A stretch of DNA of 64,000 nt, from contig DASUEB010000095.1 of NCBI GenBank assembly GCA_036275295.1, forward strand, positions 7,182 through 71,181, read 5' to 3'. The position numbers and the translations under genes are program-made. Position 1 is the first letter of the stretch. Every line of letters starts with the position of its first letter. Origin of the DNA: DASUEB01 sp036275295 (GTDB taxonomy: Bacteria; Bacteroidota; Bacteroidia; Flavobacteriales_D; Luteibaculaceae). Below, piece by piece: positions 25,166 to 33,929 of this stretch. The notes below the pieces were generated by a model. The model was not told the origin of the DNA, did no database searches, and was given only the letters and a program-made list of their open reading frames with translations.

Positions 25166-25783
25166 ATGAATATTTTATTACCTATTAATTACATAGGTAC
25201 TTTAGATTACTGGGCACTCATTTCGCAGGCAGAACAGGTGGTCATCGATGATTTGGAACCTTTTGTGAAGCAGACATATCGGAATCGGATGGAGGTGTTG
25301 GGTAGCAACGGTGTTCAGTCGCTTTCCATACCGGTCAAAAAAGGCGCTCAGCGAATGCGCGAACTGAGTTGTGAAACAGCCGAGACATGGCGAAGACAGC
25401 ATTGGCAAGCCCTTTTATCGGCCTACAACCACGCTCCCTATTTTGATGCGTTAGCCCCTGAATTGGCTTGGTTTTACGAGGAGAAAACGGAGCATATATT
25501 TCCCTCTTTGTTGCAGCTAATCTCGCAGTTTTGCCACCTATTACACTTATCGCAACCCGTTTTGCGATCAAACGCAGAGCAGATGCTGGACGATTCTTTC
25601 AGAGATTTTCGGGATCGATTTAAGCCCAGCAAAAACAAACAGCTATTCCTGCAGCCAGCCTACCACCAGGTATTTTCAGATCGATTTGCGTTTGCAGCCA
25701 ATTTATCCCTTATCGATCTCATTGCTAATCAGGGTCCGCGTGCCCGCGATGTGCTAAAATCAATCCAAATCAAGCCACTTTAG
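25166..25783 (+). CDS. WbqC family protein
   Basis: A 205-residue protein with the WbqC-like opening ILLPINYIGTLDYWALI and the conserved internal segments QTYRNRMEV and LSIPVKKG. WbqC proteins occur in O-antigen or amino-sugar clusters, but their reaction is poorly defined. It starts directly after the lepB stop with no gap, and probably shares its transcript. hisA follows 40 bases later with its own -7 box. Confidence 0.85.
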   Translation: MNILLPINYIGTLDYWALISQAEQVVIDDLEPFVKQTYRNRMEVLGSNGVQSLSIPVKKGAQRMRELSCETAETWRRQHWQALLSAYNHAPYFDALAPELAWFYEEKTEHIFPSLLQLISQFCHLLHLSQPVLRSNAEQMLDDSFRDFRDRFKPSKNKQLFLQPAYHQVFSDRFAFAANLSLIDLIANQGPRARDVLKSIQIKPL

Positions 25784-25796
25784 TCGACGCGATGCT

Positions 25797-25804
25797 TACC
25801 TTTG
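25797..25804 (+). promoter_or_regulatory. -7 promoter box TACCTTTG before hisA
   Basis: TACCTTTG ends 19 bases before the hisA ATG, the same spacing as at bshB1 and typA. No TTG is seen at -33. It suggests hisAFIE is transcribed separately from the attenuated hisGDCBH operon. Confidence 0.5.
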
Positions 25805-25823
25805 GCCTCCTAATTGACTGAAA

Positions 25824-26543
25824 ATGGAAATCATACCCGCCATTGATTTGATAAATGGCAAATGCGTCAGGCTTTCTGGTGGTGACTACCGACAAATGAC
25901 GGTTTATTTCGACGATCCCTTAGATGCTGCACTTTTATTTGAAGACGCGGGAATTAAAAGGGTTCACATGGTCGATTTAGAGGGCGCTAAGGAAGGATAT
26001 CCTGTGCAGTTGAGAGTCTTGGAGCGAATCGCCAGCAAAACAAAACTTCACATCGACTTTGGAGGCGGGTTGAAATCCTCACAGTCGGTTTCCGATGCAT
26101 TCAACGCAGGCGCGCGTTATGTGAACATTGGCAGCGCCGCGGTCAAAACACCAGAACTTTTCGCCCAATGGTTGGATGATTTCGGCAGTCAGACCATTAT
26201 TCTCGGAGCAGATTGCAAAGACAAGTTGGTTGCCATTGGGGGTTGGCTTGAGTCTACCCAGTTGGAAATCATATCCTTTCTTCGTGAGAAACTGGAGTTG
26301 GGAATTACACAGGCCTTTGTTACCGACATTAGTAAGGACGGACTTTTGAAAGGGCCTTCTTTCGAATTATACGCTGAGATTCAACAAGAACTTCCGAATT
26401 TATTTCTCATTGCCAGTGGCGGAGTGTCTTCTAAAAAAGACCTCGATCAATTGGCCGAGCAAGGGCTAGCTGCTGTGATTGTTGGCAAGGCTTTTTACGA
26501 GGGTCACATCACCATAAAACAACTTGCGGAATATGCTCACTAA
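25824..26543 (+). CDS. hisA: Phosphoribosylformimino-5-aminoimidazole carboxamide ribotide isomerase
   Basis: A 239-residue TIM barrel opening with MEIIPAIDLINGKCVRLSGG. Catalytic Asp8 is in AIDLI and a second acidic residue in TDISKDGLLKGP. It isomerises ProFAR to PRFAR. It is first of the plus-strand operon hisAFIE and overlaps hisF by 11 bases. Confidence 0.97.
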   Translation: MEIIPAIDLINGKCVRLSGGDYRQMTVYFDDPLDAALLFEDAGIKRVHMVDLEGAKEGYPVQLRVLERIASKTKLHIDFGGGLKSSQSVSDAFNAGARYVNIGSAAVKTPELFAQWLDDFGSQTIILGADCKDKLVAIGGWLESTQLEIISFLREKLELGITQAFVTDISKDGLLKGPSFELYAEIQQELPNLFLIASGGVSSKKDLDQLAEQGLAAVIVGKAFYEGHITIKQLAEYAH

Positions 26544-27285
26544 GCGAATCATACCTTGTTTAGACATCAAAAACGGCACCACGGTTAAGGGTGTCAATTT
26601 TGTTGGCCTGCGCGAAATGGGCGATCCGGTGGAATTGGCCAAGCGCTACAGCGACGAAGGAGCAGATGAGTTGGTATTTCTGGATATCACGGCTACCGTT
26701 GAGAATCGCGGCACAATGGTGGAGTGGGTAGGACGAGTGGCTCACGTGATCAATATTCCCTTTACCGTTGGTGGTGGAATTAGTTCAGTTGAAGATGCTA
26801 AGCGACTTTTGGATGCGGGCGCCGATAAAATATCAGTCAATAGCGCAGCTTATAAGCGACCTGAATTATTGAGCGAGCTTGAATCTCAATTCGGAAAGCA
26901 ATGCGTAGTGCTTGCCATTGATACTAATTTTGAACAGGGAGACTGGTTTGTTTACCTCAGTGGCGGGCGAATAAAAACCGAAACCCGATGCATGGATTGG
27001 GCCATTCAGGGCGAAAAATTAGGTGCGGGTGAAATTCTACTTACAAGCATGACAGCTGATGGTACCCGCGCCGGTTTTGCCCTTGATATCACGGGAAAGC
27101 TGGCTTCGACTTTGAACATACCGGTCATAGCCAGTGGGGGAGCCGGAACCACAGAACATTTTGTTGAGTTATTTGAAAAAACCAAGGCTGACGCAGCCCT
27201 TGCCGCGAGCATATTTCACGAAAACACCGTACCCTTGCAAGAGGTAAAAAGCAAACTGCGTTTGCACCAAATTCCCGTTAGATGA
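26533..27285 (+). CDS. hisF: Imidazole glycerol phosphate synthase cyclase subunit HisF
   Basis: A 250-residue TIM barrel starting MLTKRIIPCLDIKNGTTVKG, with catalytic Asp11 and the second Asp in TSMTADGTRAG. With HisH it makes imidazole glycerol phosphate and AICAR. ATG at 26533 is preferred over a TTG at 26524. It overlaps hisIE by 4 bases. Confidence 0.97.
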   Translation: MLTKRIIPCLDIKNGTTVKGVNFVGLREMGDPVELAKRYSDEGADELVFLDITATVENRGTMVEWVGRVAHVINIPFTVGGGISSVEDAKRLLDAGADKISVNSAAYKRPELLSELESQFGKQCVVLAIDTNFEQGDWFVYLSGGRIKTETRCMDWAIQGEKLGAGEILLTSMTADGTRAGFALDITGKLASTLNIPVIASGGAGTTEHFVELFEKTKADAALAASIFHENTVPLQEVKSKLRLHQIPVR

Positions 27286-27881
27286 TGAATCCGAATTTTG
27301 ATAAACAAAATGGTTTAATACCGGCCATAGTGCAGGATGCAGCCAGTGGCGTGGTACTCATGTTGGGGTACATGAATCAAGAGGCAATCGACCAAACGCG
27401 CAGCACTAAACAGGTGACCTTTTTCTCGAGGTCGAAAAATCGACTCTGGGTAAAGGGTGAAACTTCGGGAAACTTTCTTAATCTGGTTAGCATGCATTTA
27501 GATTGCGATCAAGATACGCTGCTGGTTAAAGCCCATCCAGTGGGCCCGGCCTGTCATACCGGCGATCCAACCTGTTTTCACGACCAAGGTCCTGAGGGAT
27601 TGTTGTTTTTGGGTGAACTGGAGAAGGTAATTGAAAATCGGGCTAAACAACCTAAAGCGGGTTCATACACCAGTGATCTCCTGGCGAGAGGAATAAACAA
27701 GGTAGCTCAAAAAGTGGGCGAAGAAGCGGTTGAATTGGTGATTGAGGCCAAAGACAACGATCAGGGACTTTTTCTCGGTGAAGCAGCCGACCTCCTGTAT
27801 CATTACCTGATTCTACTTCGGGCAAAAGGTGCAAGCCTGAACGATGTGGTTGAAGTGCTCCAAAAGCGCCATCGTAAGTAA
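27282..27881 (+). CDS. hisI: Bifunctional phosphoribosyl-AMP cyclohydrolase / phosphoribosyl-ATP pyrophosphatase
   Basis: A 199-residue fusion (HisIE). The N-terminal cyclohydrolase contains MLGYMNQEAI, the metal-ligand Cys/Asp motif LDCDQDTLL and GPACHTGDPTCF. The C-terminal ~95 residues are the helical MazG-like pyrophosphatase (KVGEEAVELVIEA). It performs the second and third pathway steps. It is last of hisAFIE; the thi promoter begins 17 bases after its stop. Confidence 0.97.
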   Translation: MMNPNFDKQNGLIPAIVQDAASGVVLMLGYMNQEAIDQTRSTKQVTFFSRSKNRLWVKGETSGNFLNLVSMHLDCDQDTLLVKAHPVGPACHTGDPTCFHDQGPEGLLFLGELEKVIENRAKQPKAGSYTSDLLARGINKVAQKVGEEAVELVIEAKDNDQGLFLGEAADLLYHYLILLRAKGASLNDVVEVLQKRHRK

Positions 27882-27897
27882 GCCTATCGATTTTTTG

Positions 27898-27905
27898 TAT
27901 ATTTG
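27898..27905 (+). promoter_or_regulatory. -7 promoter box TATATTTG of the thiamine operon
   Basis: TATATTTG lies just before the TPP riboswitch, placing the transcript start about where the aptamer begins. No TTG at -33 spacing. Confidence 0.6.
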
Positions 27906-27910
27906 TTGTG

Positions 27911-27982
27911 TCTTTAGGGGTGCCTGTTGGCTGAGAAATACCCTCACTACCTGATCCGGGTAATACCGGCGTAGGGAAAAGA
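27911..27982 (+). ncRNA. TPP riboswitch (THI element)
   Basis: The aptamer has all core elements in order: GGGGTGCC, GGCTGAGA, ACCTGATCCGGGTAATACC and GCGTAGGGA. P1 closes as TCTTT (27911-27915) with AAAGA (27978-27982). No U-tract terminator lies between it and thiS, so control of translation initiation is more likely. Thiamine pyrophosphate binding should lower expression of the thi genes that follow. Confidence 0.96.
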
Positions 27983-28018
27983 GTTTTGCGAGGCTCCTCT
28001 GAAGGCAATATTCTATGT

Positions 28019-28222
28019 ATGGAGCTCTACTTTAATTCCGACCTTATTTCTTTACCTGAATCTGCCACCTTGGCCGATTTGCTGCTGCAATATGCTTTGA
28101 TCGAAAAGAAGGGTATCGCAGTTGCCGTGAATGGCAAGGTAATTTCCCGAACTTTTTGGCCAGATACTTATTTACAAGCTAACGACAAAATCATTGTAAT
28201 ACGCGCAACCCAGGGGGGTTGA
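28019..28222 (+). CDS. thiS: Sulfur carrier protein ThiS
   Basis: A 67-residue ubiquitin-like protein ending in Gly-Gly (RATQGG), the site of adenylation and thiocarboxylate formation for thiazole synthesis. MELYFNSD at 28019 is the natural start; the open frame upstream runs into the riboswitch region. First gene of the thi operon. Confidence 0.95.
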   Translation: MELYFNSDLISLPESATLADLLLQYALIEKKGIAVAVNGKVISRTFWPDTYLQANDKIIVIRATQGG

Positions 28223-28228
28223 AAACCT

Positions 28229-30097
28229 ATGAAAAAAGATCAAGTTCCCAATTCATCGGTAATATCTACCGAGCCTTTTCCGTCGTCTAAGAAAATTTTT
28301 GTTCCCGGTAAACTCCATCCTATTCAAGTGGCGATGCGGGAAATCGAGTTATCAGACACGGTCGATAAATTCAATGGCAAGGTGGAGAAAAATCCATCTG
28401 TTACCGTTTACGATACCTCGGGACCGTACACCGATCCCAACTTTCAAATTGATGTAAAACGCGGTCTTCCCCGTCTGCGAGAGGAGTGGATCAAGAGCAG
28501 GGGTGATGTGGAGGAACTTACTTCCATCAGCTCGGCTTATGGCTTGCAGCGCTTGAGTGAATCAGAATTGGATCACCTGAGGTTTGAACACCTCAAAAAC
28601 CCGTTGCGCGCTTTGCCTGGCAAGAATGTTTCTCAATTGCACTATGCCAAACAAGGGATTATAACCCCTGAAATGGAGTATGTTGCCATTCGAGAGAATC
28701 AGCGAATTGACGAGATTCAATTAGGCGATAAACTAGCCGTGCAGCACGCCGGCCAAAGCTTCGGGGCCAACACCCCCCACAGCCATATCACCCCAGAATT
28801 CGTTCGGCAGGAGATTGCGGCCGGGAGAGCTATTATTCCCAACAACATCAATCACCCAGAGTCAGAACCCATGATCATTGGGAGGAATTTTCTGGTGAAA
28901 ATCAACGCCAATATTGGCAACTCGGCTGTTAGCTCTAGCATTGAAGAGGAAGTTGAAAAAATGGTTTGGGCAACGCGATGGGGTGCTGATACTGTAATGG
29001 ATTTATCGACGGGTAAAAACATCCATGAAACGAGAGAATGGATTATCCGAAACTCACCCGTTCCCATTGGAACTGTACCCATATACCAGGCCCTGGAGAA
29101 GGTGAATGGAAAAGCAGAGGATCTTACCTGGGAGATCTTTAAAGACACACTGATAGAGCAAGCCGAGCAGGGTGTGGATTACTTTACCATCCATGCCGGT
29201 GTTCGCCTAGCGTATATTCCCCTCACGGCATCACGGGTTACCGGGATTGTGTCACGAGGGGGATCTATAATGGCTAAATGGTGTTTGGCCCACCATAAAG
29301 AAAACTTCTTGTACACGCATTTCGAGGAGATCTGCGAAATCATGAAGGCTTATGACGTGGCGTTTTCGCTGGGCGACGGATTGCGCCCGGGATCTATTGC
29401 CGATGCAAACGATCGCGCACAGTTTGCCGAATTGGAGACCTTAGGCGAGTTGACCAAAATAGCTTGGAAACACGATATCCAAGTGATGATTGAAGGTCCA
29501 GGTCACGTGCCTATGCACATGATCAAAGAGAATATGGACAAACAACTCAAAGAATGTCACGAAGCGCCTTTTTATACATTGGGACCCCTCACAACAGACA
29601 TTGCCCCGGGCTATGACCACATTACATCGGCTATTGGTGCAGCCATGATAGGGTGGTTTGGCACGGCGATGTTGTGTTACGTTACTCCAAAAGAACATTT
29701 GGGTCTGCCGAACAAAAAAGACGTAAAAGATGGGGTGATCACTTACAAATTGGCAGCCCACGCAGCCGATTTAGCGAAAGGACACCCCGGAGCCCAGTAT
29801 CGCGACAACGCGCTGAGCAAAGCTCGCTTTGAGTTTAGATGGCAAGACCAGTTTAATTTGTCGCTCGATCCGGTTACTGCAAGAGAATATCACGATGAAA
29901 CGCTTCCGGCTGAGGGTGCAAAAATCGCCCATTTCTGCTCCATGTGCGGTCCTCATTTCTGCAGTATGAAAATCACACAAGATGTTAGGAAATACGCCGA
30001 GGAAAAGGGCATAGAGGCCAATGAGGAAGTTCTCGCTGAAGGCATGAAAGAAATGTCGGAAGAGTTCAAAAAGTCGGGCTCTGAACTGTACTTATGA
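28229..30097 (+). CDS. thiC: Phosphomethylpyrimidine synthase ThiC
   Basis: A 622-residue radical SAM enzyme that rearranges AIR to HMP phosphate. The unusual 4Fe-4S motif CSMCGPHFC lies at residues 570-578 near the C-terminus, as expected. GPGHVPMHMI and DGLRPGSIADANDRAQ are further family signatures. It overlaps the next gene by 4 bases (ATGA). Confidence 0.98.
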   Translation: MKKDQVPNSSVISTEPFPSSKKIFVPGKLHPIQVAMREIELSDTVDKFNGKVEKNPSVTVYDTSGPYTDPNFQIDVKRGLPRLREEWIKSRGDVEELTSISSAYGLQRLSESELDHLRFEHLKNPLRALPGKNVSQLHYAKQGIITPEMEYVAIRENQRIDEIQLGDKLAVQHAGQSFGANTPHSHITPEFVRQEIAAGRAIIPNNINHPESEPMIIGRNFLVKINANIGNSAVSSSIEEEVEKMVWATRWGADTVMDLSTGKNIHETREWIIRNSPVPIGTVPIYQALEKVNGKAEDLTWEIFKDTLIEQAEQGVDYFTIHAGVRLAYIPLTASRVTGIVSRGGSIMAKWCLAHHKENFLYTHFEEICEIMKAYDVAFSLGDGLRPGSIADANDRAQFAELETLGELTKIAWKHDIQVMIEGPGHVPMHMIKENMDKQLKECHEAPFYTLGPLTTDIAPGYDHITSAIGAAMIGWFGTAMLCYVTPKEHLGLPNKKDVKDGVITYKLAAHAADLAKGHPGAQYRDNALSKARFEFRWQDQFNLSLDPVTAREYHDETLPAEGAKIAHFCSMCGPHFCSMKITQDVRKYAEEKGIEANEEVLAEGMKEMSEEFKKSGSELYL

Positions 30098-30687
30098 GCG
30101 ATTTCAAGGTGATAGTAATCAGCCCGCCTAGCGAGTTTCCCCACGAATCGAGTTGGGTTAATCTGCTGTTTGAGAACGGATTAAAATATTATCACCTGCG
30201 CAAGAAGGAATGTCCCGATTTTGACATCGCCGCCTTTTTTGCCGGAATAGACAAGCATTTTCACCATCGTATAGCTCTTCACGGTAATCCACTTTGGTTG
30301 AGCAAAGGGGATTTTGGTGGATTTCACGGGAGTCTAGATGATCAAAAACAATTAACACCCGACTTTTCCGGCCGTTTGTCATCGAACCTAAAAAACTGGA
30401 AACAGGCCGATGATCGGGAACGGGATATGGATTACTACCTGGTGTCGCCGGTTTTCGACAGCATATCCAAACCTGGATATCGCGCAAACAACGATCTTTT
30501 GCATATTCCTCACTCGTTAAGACATCTTCCGCTTGTAGCCTTAGGGGGTGTAAATGCATTGAATACCAAGCTGGCACTGCACAGTGGATACCAAGGTGTG
30601 GCGTTACTAGGTACCATCTGGAATTCGGGCGATCCGCTGGGTGCCTTTTTAGATATCCAACAAATCTCTGTCGGAAGTCATGCCTAA
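30094..30687 (+). CDS. Divergent ThiE/TenI-like protein
   Basis: A 197-residue TIM-barrel-like protein between thiC and thiD. It keeps YYHLRKKE, YLVSPVFDSISKPGY and ALGGVN in the order of thiamine phosphate synthases, but lacks the VHLGQ motif (it reads GGFHGSLDD) that the full ThiE at 31416-32048 has. It may be a TenI-like aminotransfer or aromatase enzyme, or a degenerate ThiE. Overlaps thiC by 4 and thiD by 8 bases. Confidence 0.75.
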   Translation: MSDFKVIVISPPSEFPHESSWVNLLFENGLKYYHLRKKECPDFDIAAFFAGIDKHFHHRIALHGNPLWLSKGDFGGFHGSLDDQKQLTPDFSGRLSSNLKNWKQADDRERDMDYYLVSPVFDSISKPGYRANNDLLHIPHSLRHLPLVALGGVNALNTKLALHSGYQGVALLGTIWNSGDPLGAFLDIQQISVGSHA

Positions 30688-31411
30688 AAAACGACCATTG
30701 GTATTGAGCATTGGCGGCTTCGATCCGTCGGGAGGCGCTGGGGTTTTGGCTGATATTAAAACCTTTGAGCAATGCAAAGCATTGGGAATGTCGGTTTTAA
30801 CCGCTATAACCGTTCAAACGGAGGACCATTTTGACTCGAATCAGTGGTTGTCGATCGATGAGGTAATAAAAACCTTGTCGGTATTGGGTTCCCGATATCG
30901 CTTCGAGGCGGTTAAAATAGGTGTGGTGCCTGATGTGAGCTTTCTGAATCTGCTGCTGAGTCACATACACCAAATTTGGCCCCAAACAACAGTGGTTTGG
31001 GATCCAGTTTTAAAGGCATCTGCTGGATTCCAATTCTTTAGCGAATCGCATACGAGGGTGGATTGGTCAAAAATACATGTAATAACCCCCAATGTACCGG
31101 AATGGGAATATTTGGGCCAAGGTTCTCCCCATCCGTTTGCATCTAATCCCAAATTAAACGTGATTGAAACTGGCGGGCATGCCCAGCGCTTGGGGGTGGA
31201 TACGTGGTTGCAAGCTGACAAATCGCGCCACTATTTACCTCGTCGGCTATCAGAATGGGGCAAACACGGCAGTGGCTGTGTTTTCTCGGCTGCCCTTTGC
31301 GCATTTTTGGCTCGCGGCTTTGGCATGCATCATTCTATTCTGAAAAGCAAGCGGTATATGGAATCGTTTTTATCGTCTAATCCTACGCTATTGGGATTTC
31401 ATAAACTTTAA
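30680..31411 (+). CDS. thiD: Hydroxymethylpyrimidine / phosphomethylpyrimidine kinase
   Basis: A 243-residue ribokinase-fold enzyme phosphorylating HMP and HMP-P. GGFDPSGGAGVLADIKTFE (residues ~11-29) is the substrate-binding region and KHGSGCVFSAAL near 194-205 the anion-hole/base motif. The third and fourth residues of the usual GSDSSGGAG differ (GFDPSGGAG), a mild divergence. Confidence 0.92.
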   Translation: MPKKRPLVLSIGGFDPSGGAGVLADIKTFEQCKALGMSVLTAITVQTEDHFDSNQWLSIDEVIKTLSVLGSRYRFEAVKIGVVPDVSFLNLLLSHIHQIWPQTTVVWDPVLKASAGFQFFSESHTRVDWSKIHVITPNVPEWEYLGQGSPHPFASNPKLNVIETGGHAQRLGVDTWLQADKSRHYLPRRLSEWGKHGSGCVFSAALCAFLARGFGMHHSILKSKRYMESFLSSNPTLLGFHKL

Positions 31412-31415
31412 ACTA

Positions 31416-32048
31416 ATGCTTCCGGTAATTCAGTATATTTCGCAAGGAAACAGTTACTTAGATCATTTAGAATCTATTCAAGAGTGCTTAGATGGTGGAA
31501 TTCGCTGCATTCAGTTACGTGTAAAGAAAGGGAGCTTTGAGCCCGATTATTTGGAACTCATTGGCGAGGTAAAAAAGCGCTGCAGAGAGGTAGGGGCGTT
31601 GTTTATTATCAACGACCACGTGGGTTTGGTGCGCGCGTTTGATGTCGATGGAGTTCACTTGGGGCAGGGAGACCTCAGTTACGCGGAAGCCAGGCGAATT
31701 TTAGGACCAGACAAGATTATAGGAAGGACGGCCAATACCAAGGAACAGCTGCGCTATGAACTAGAGCAGGGTTGTGATTACATCGGATTGGGACCCTATC
31801 GCCATACCCATACCAAGACTCATCTGGCACCCATACTGGGCATTGGGGGTTTGCTCGATGCCATGATGGATGTGCATAGGCGCTATCCTCAACTTCCGGT
31901 CTATGCCGTTGGGGGCATCGAACTGGCCGATCTAGCTGAGATTCGGAGTGCAGGCCTTGCCGGTGTGGCTGTTTCGGGCGCCCTTTTCAAAACAAAACAA
32001 ACACGGCTGTGGGTTGACACTGCCGCAAAAATATTTAGACATGAGTAA
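31416..32048 (+). CDS. thiE: Thiamine phosphate synthase
   Basis: A 210-residue TIM barrel that joins HMP-PP and thiazole phosphate. It has IQLRVKKG, INDHVGLVRAFDVDGVHLGQGDL, GRTANTKEQL, YIGLGPYRHTHTKTH and YAVGGIELAD, all in family order. Overlaps thiG by 8 bases. Confidence 0.95.
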   Translation: MLPVIQYISQGNSYLDHLESIQECLDGGIRCIQLRVKKGSFEPDYLELIGEVKKRCREVGALFIINDHVGLVRAFDVDGVHLGQGDLSYAEARRILGPDKIIGRTANTKEQLRYELEQGCDYIGLGPYRHTHTKTHLAPILGIGGLLDAMMDVHRRYPQLPVYAVGGIELADLAEIRSAGLAGVAVSGALFKTKQTRLWVDTAAKIFRHE

Positions 32049-32817
32049 CGATCAACTTAGTTTGGGCGGGGCGTTTTTTGGCTCTCGTTTGTTCACAGGA
32101 ACGGGTAAGTTTAGTTCGGTACAGGTAATGGGAGAGGCTCTGCGTGCATCGGGTACGGAGCTAACCACTGTAGCCCTTAAACGCGTTGACTTAAGCAGCG
32201 ACGAAGATCAAATGCTGAAGCATATCGACACTGAAAAAGTTCGTTTATGGCCCAATACCTCTGGGGTTCGCAACGCAAAAGAGGCTGTTCTGGCCGCGCA
32301 GTTGGCTCGAGAAGCTTTGCAAACCAATTGGTTAAAGCTTGAGATACATCCCGATCCGAAGTACCTATTGCCGGATCCCATTGAAACCCTTCAGGCATGC
32401 GAAGCCTTGGCTAAATTGGGTTTTATTGTGCTGCCTTATATTCACGCTGATCCCGTTCTTTGTAAGCGATTAGAAGACGCTGGTGCCGCGGCTGTCATGC
32501 CACTAGGTGCCCCGATAGGCACCAATAAAGGTTTGCGCACCATTGATTTCCTCGAAATTATCATTGAGCAATCGCGTGTACCGGTTATTGTAGATGCCGG
32601 TATTGGCGCTCCGTCAGATGCTTCAAAAGCCATGGAGATCGGTGCCGATGCCGTGCTAGTCAATACCGCCATTGCGGTGGCTCAAGATCCGATAGGTATG
32701 GCTAACGCATTTCGCTTGGCAGTAGAGGCGGGAAGACAAGCTTATTTGTCGAAACTCGCCCCTATTCAATCGCATGCGCAAGCAAGCAGTCCGTTTACCA
32801 AATTTTTAGACGAATGA
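32041..32817 (+). CDS. thiG: Thiazole synthase ThiG
   Basis: A 258-residue TIM barrel making the thiazole phosphate ring from DXP, dehydroglycine and ThiS thiocarboxylate. Clear segments are RLFTGTGKF, TVALKRVDL, VMPLGAPIGTNKGL and PVIVDAGIGAPSDASKAMEIGADAVL in two adjacent pieces. The ATG at 32041 is inside the end of thiE; a longer frame to 31948 lies wholly within thiE and is rejected. Confidence 0.97.
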   Translation: MSNDQLSLGGAFFGSRLFTGTGKFSSVQVMGEALRASGTELTTVALKRVDLSSDEDQMLKHIDTEKVRLWPNTSGVRNAKEAVLAAQLAREALQTNWLKLEIHPDPKYLLPDPIETLQACEALAKLGFIVLPYIHADPVLCKRLEDAGAAAVMPLGAPIGTNKGLRTIDFLEIIIEQSRVPVIVDAGIGAPSDASKAMEIGADAVLVNTAIAVAQDPIGMANAFRLAVEAGRQAYLSKLAPIQSHAQASSPFTKFLDE

Positions 32818-33926
32818 GCTCTTTCATAGAGGAATACCGACGTTGGCCATGGGAGCGGGTGGTGGATCTTATCTACCACTCAACCGAAGCCGATGTGGAA
32901 CGAGCGCTTGCCAGCAAACGCCGTTCGATGAATGATTTTGCTGCACTGGTCTCTCCGGCAGCTTCTGGTCTCTTGGAGTCTATGGCACAGTTAAGCCACC
33001 AACTGACCACCGAGCGTTTTGGGAAAACCATTCAGATGTACATTCCGCTCTATCTTTCGAATGAGTGTCAGAATATTTGCACCTATTGCGGATTTAGTCT
33101 GGATAACAAATTGCCGCGCAAAACCCTGAGTCATCCTGAATTACTCCAGGAAATAGAGGTGATTAAATTTATGGGGTATGATCATGTTTTGTTGGTAACC
33201 GGTGAAGCAAACAAAACGGTTGGAGTTGATTATTTCAAGGAAATTCTGCCCTTGGTGGATCGACATTTTTCTCAAATCGCCATGGAGGTGCAGCCGATGG
33301 ATCAGAGCGATTATGAGACTTTGATTCCGCTGGGTCTTCACACCGTATTGGTTTACCAAGAAACCTATCGAGAGGAAACCTACAAAGAGCACCATCCAAA
33401 GGGGAAAAAATCGAATTTTGAGTATCGTTTAGACACTCCCGATCGGCTAGGTAGGGCAGGTATACATAAAATTGGTTTGGGGGTGCTTTTGGGGCTGGAA
33501 GATTGGCGTGTTGATAGTTTTTATACCGCCCTCCATCTCAGGTACTTGGAAAAAACGTATTGGAAAACCAAGTTTACGTTGTCGTTTCCTCGTTTGCGAC
33601 CTCATGTGGGTGGCCTTAATCCGAAGGTTGAGATGAACGACCGGGAGCTGGTGCAGTTAATTACTTCATACCGCATATTCGATCAGGAAGCGGAATTGAG
33701 TCTTAGCACCCGCGAATCGGAGCATTTTAGAAATCACATCATTCCGCTGGGTATTACATCAATGTCGGCGGGTTCAAAAACCAACCCCGGTGGCTATAAA
33801 GTGGAGCCCCAAAGTTTGGAGCAATTTGAGATTAGCGATGAGCGTTCTCCGATGCACATAGCAGAAATAATCAAGAGCAAGGGCTATGAACCTGTATGGA
33901 AGGATTGGGATCGCGTAATTCGATGA
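32814..33926 (+). CDS. thiH: 2-iminoacetate synthase ThiH
   Basis: A 370-residue radical SAM enzyme that cleaves tyrosine to dehydroglycine for ThiG. The cluster motif CQNICTYC has Cys85, Cys89 and Cys92 (CxxxCxxC). Its use of ThiH rather than glycine oxidase ThiO points to an anaerobic-type route. ATGA overlap with thiG. It ends 3 bases before thiF. Confidence 0.97.
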   Translation: MSSFIEEYRRWPWERVVDLIYHSTEADVERALASKRRSMNDFAALVSPAASGLLESMAQLSHQLTTERFGKTIQMYIPLYLSNECQNICTYCGFSLDNKLPRKTLSHPELLQEIEVIKFMGYDHVLLVTGEANKTVGVDYFKEILPLVDRHFSQIAMEVQPMDQSDYETLIPLGLHTVLVYQETYREETYKEHHPKGKKSNFEYRLDTPDRLGRAGIHKIGLGVLLGLEDWRVDSFYTALHLRYLEKTYWKTKFTLSFPRLRPHVGGLNPKVEMNDRELVQLITSYRIFDQEAELSLSTRESEHFRNHIIPLGITSMSAGSKTNPGGYKVEPQSLEQFEISDERSPMHIAEIIKSKGYEPVWKDWDRVIR

Positions 33927-33929
33927 TTT

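Noticed and set aside
27983..28018. Terminator-type expression platform for the TPP riboswitch
   Set aside because: There is no stem followed by a T-run between the aptamer and thiS, so translational control is more likely.
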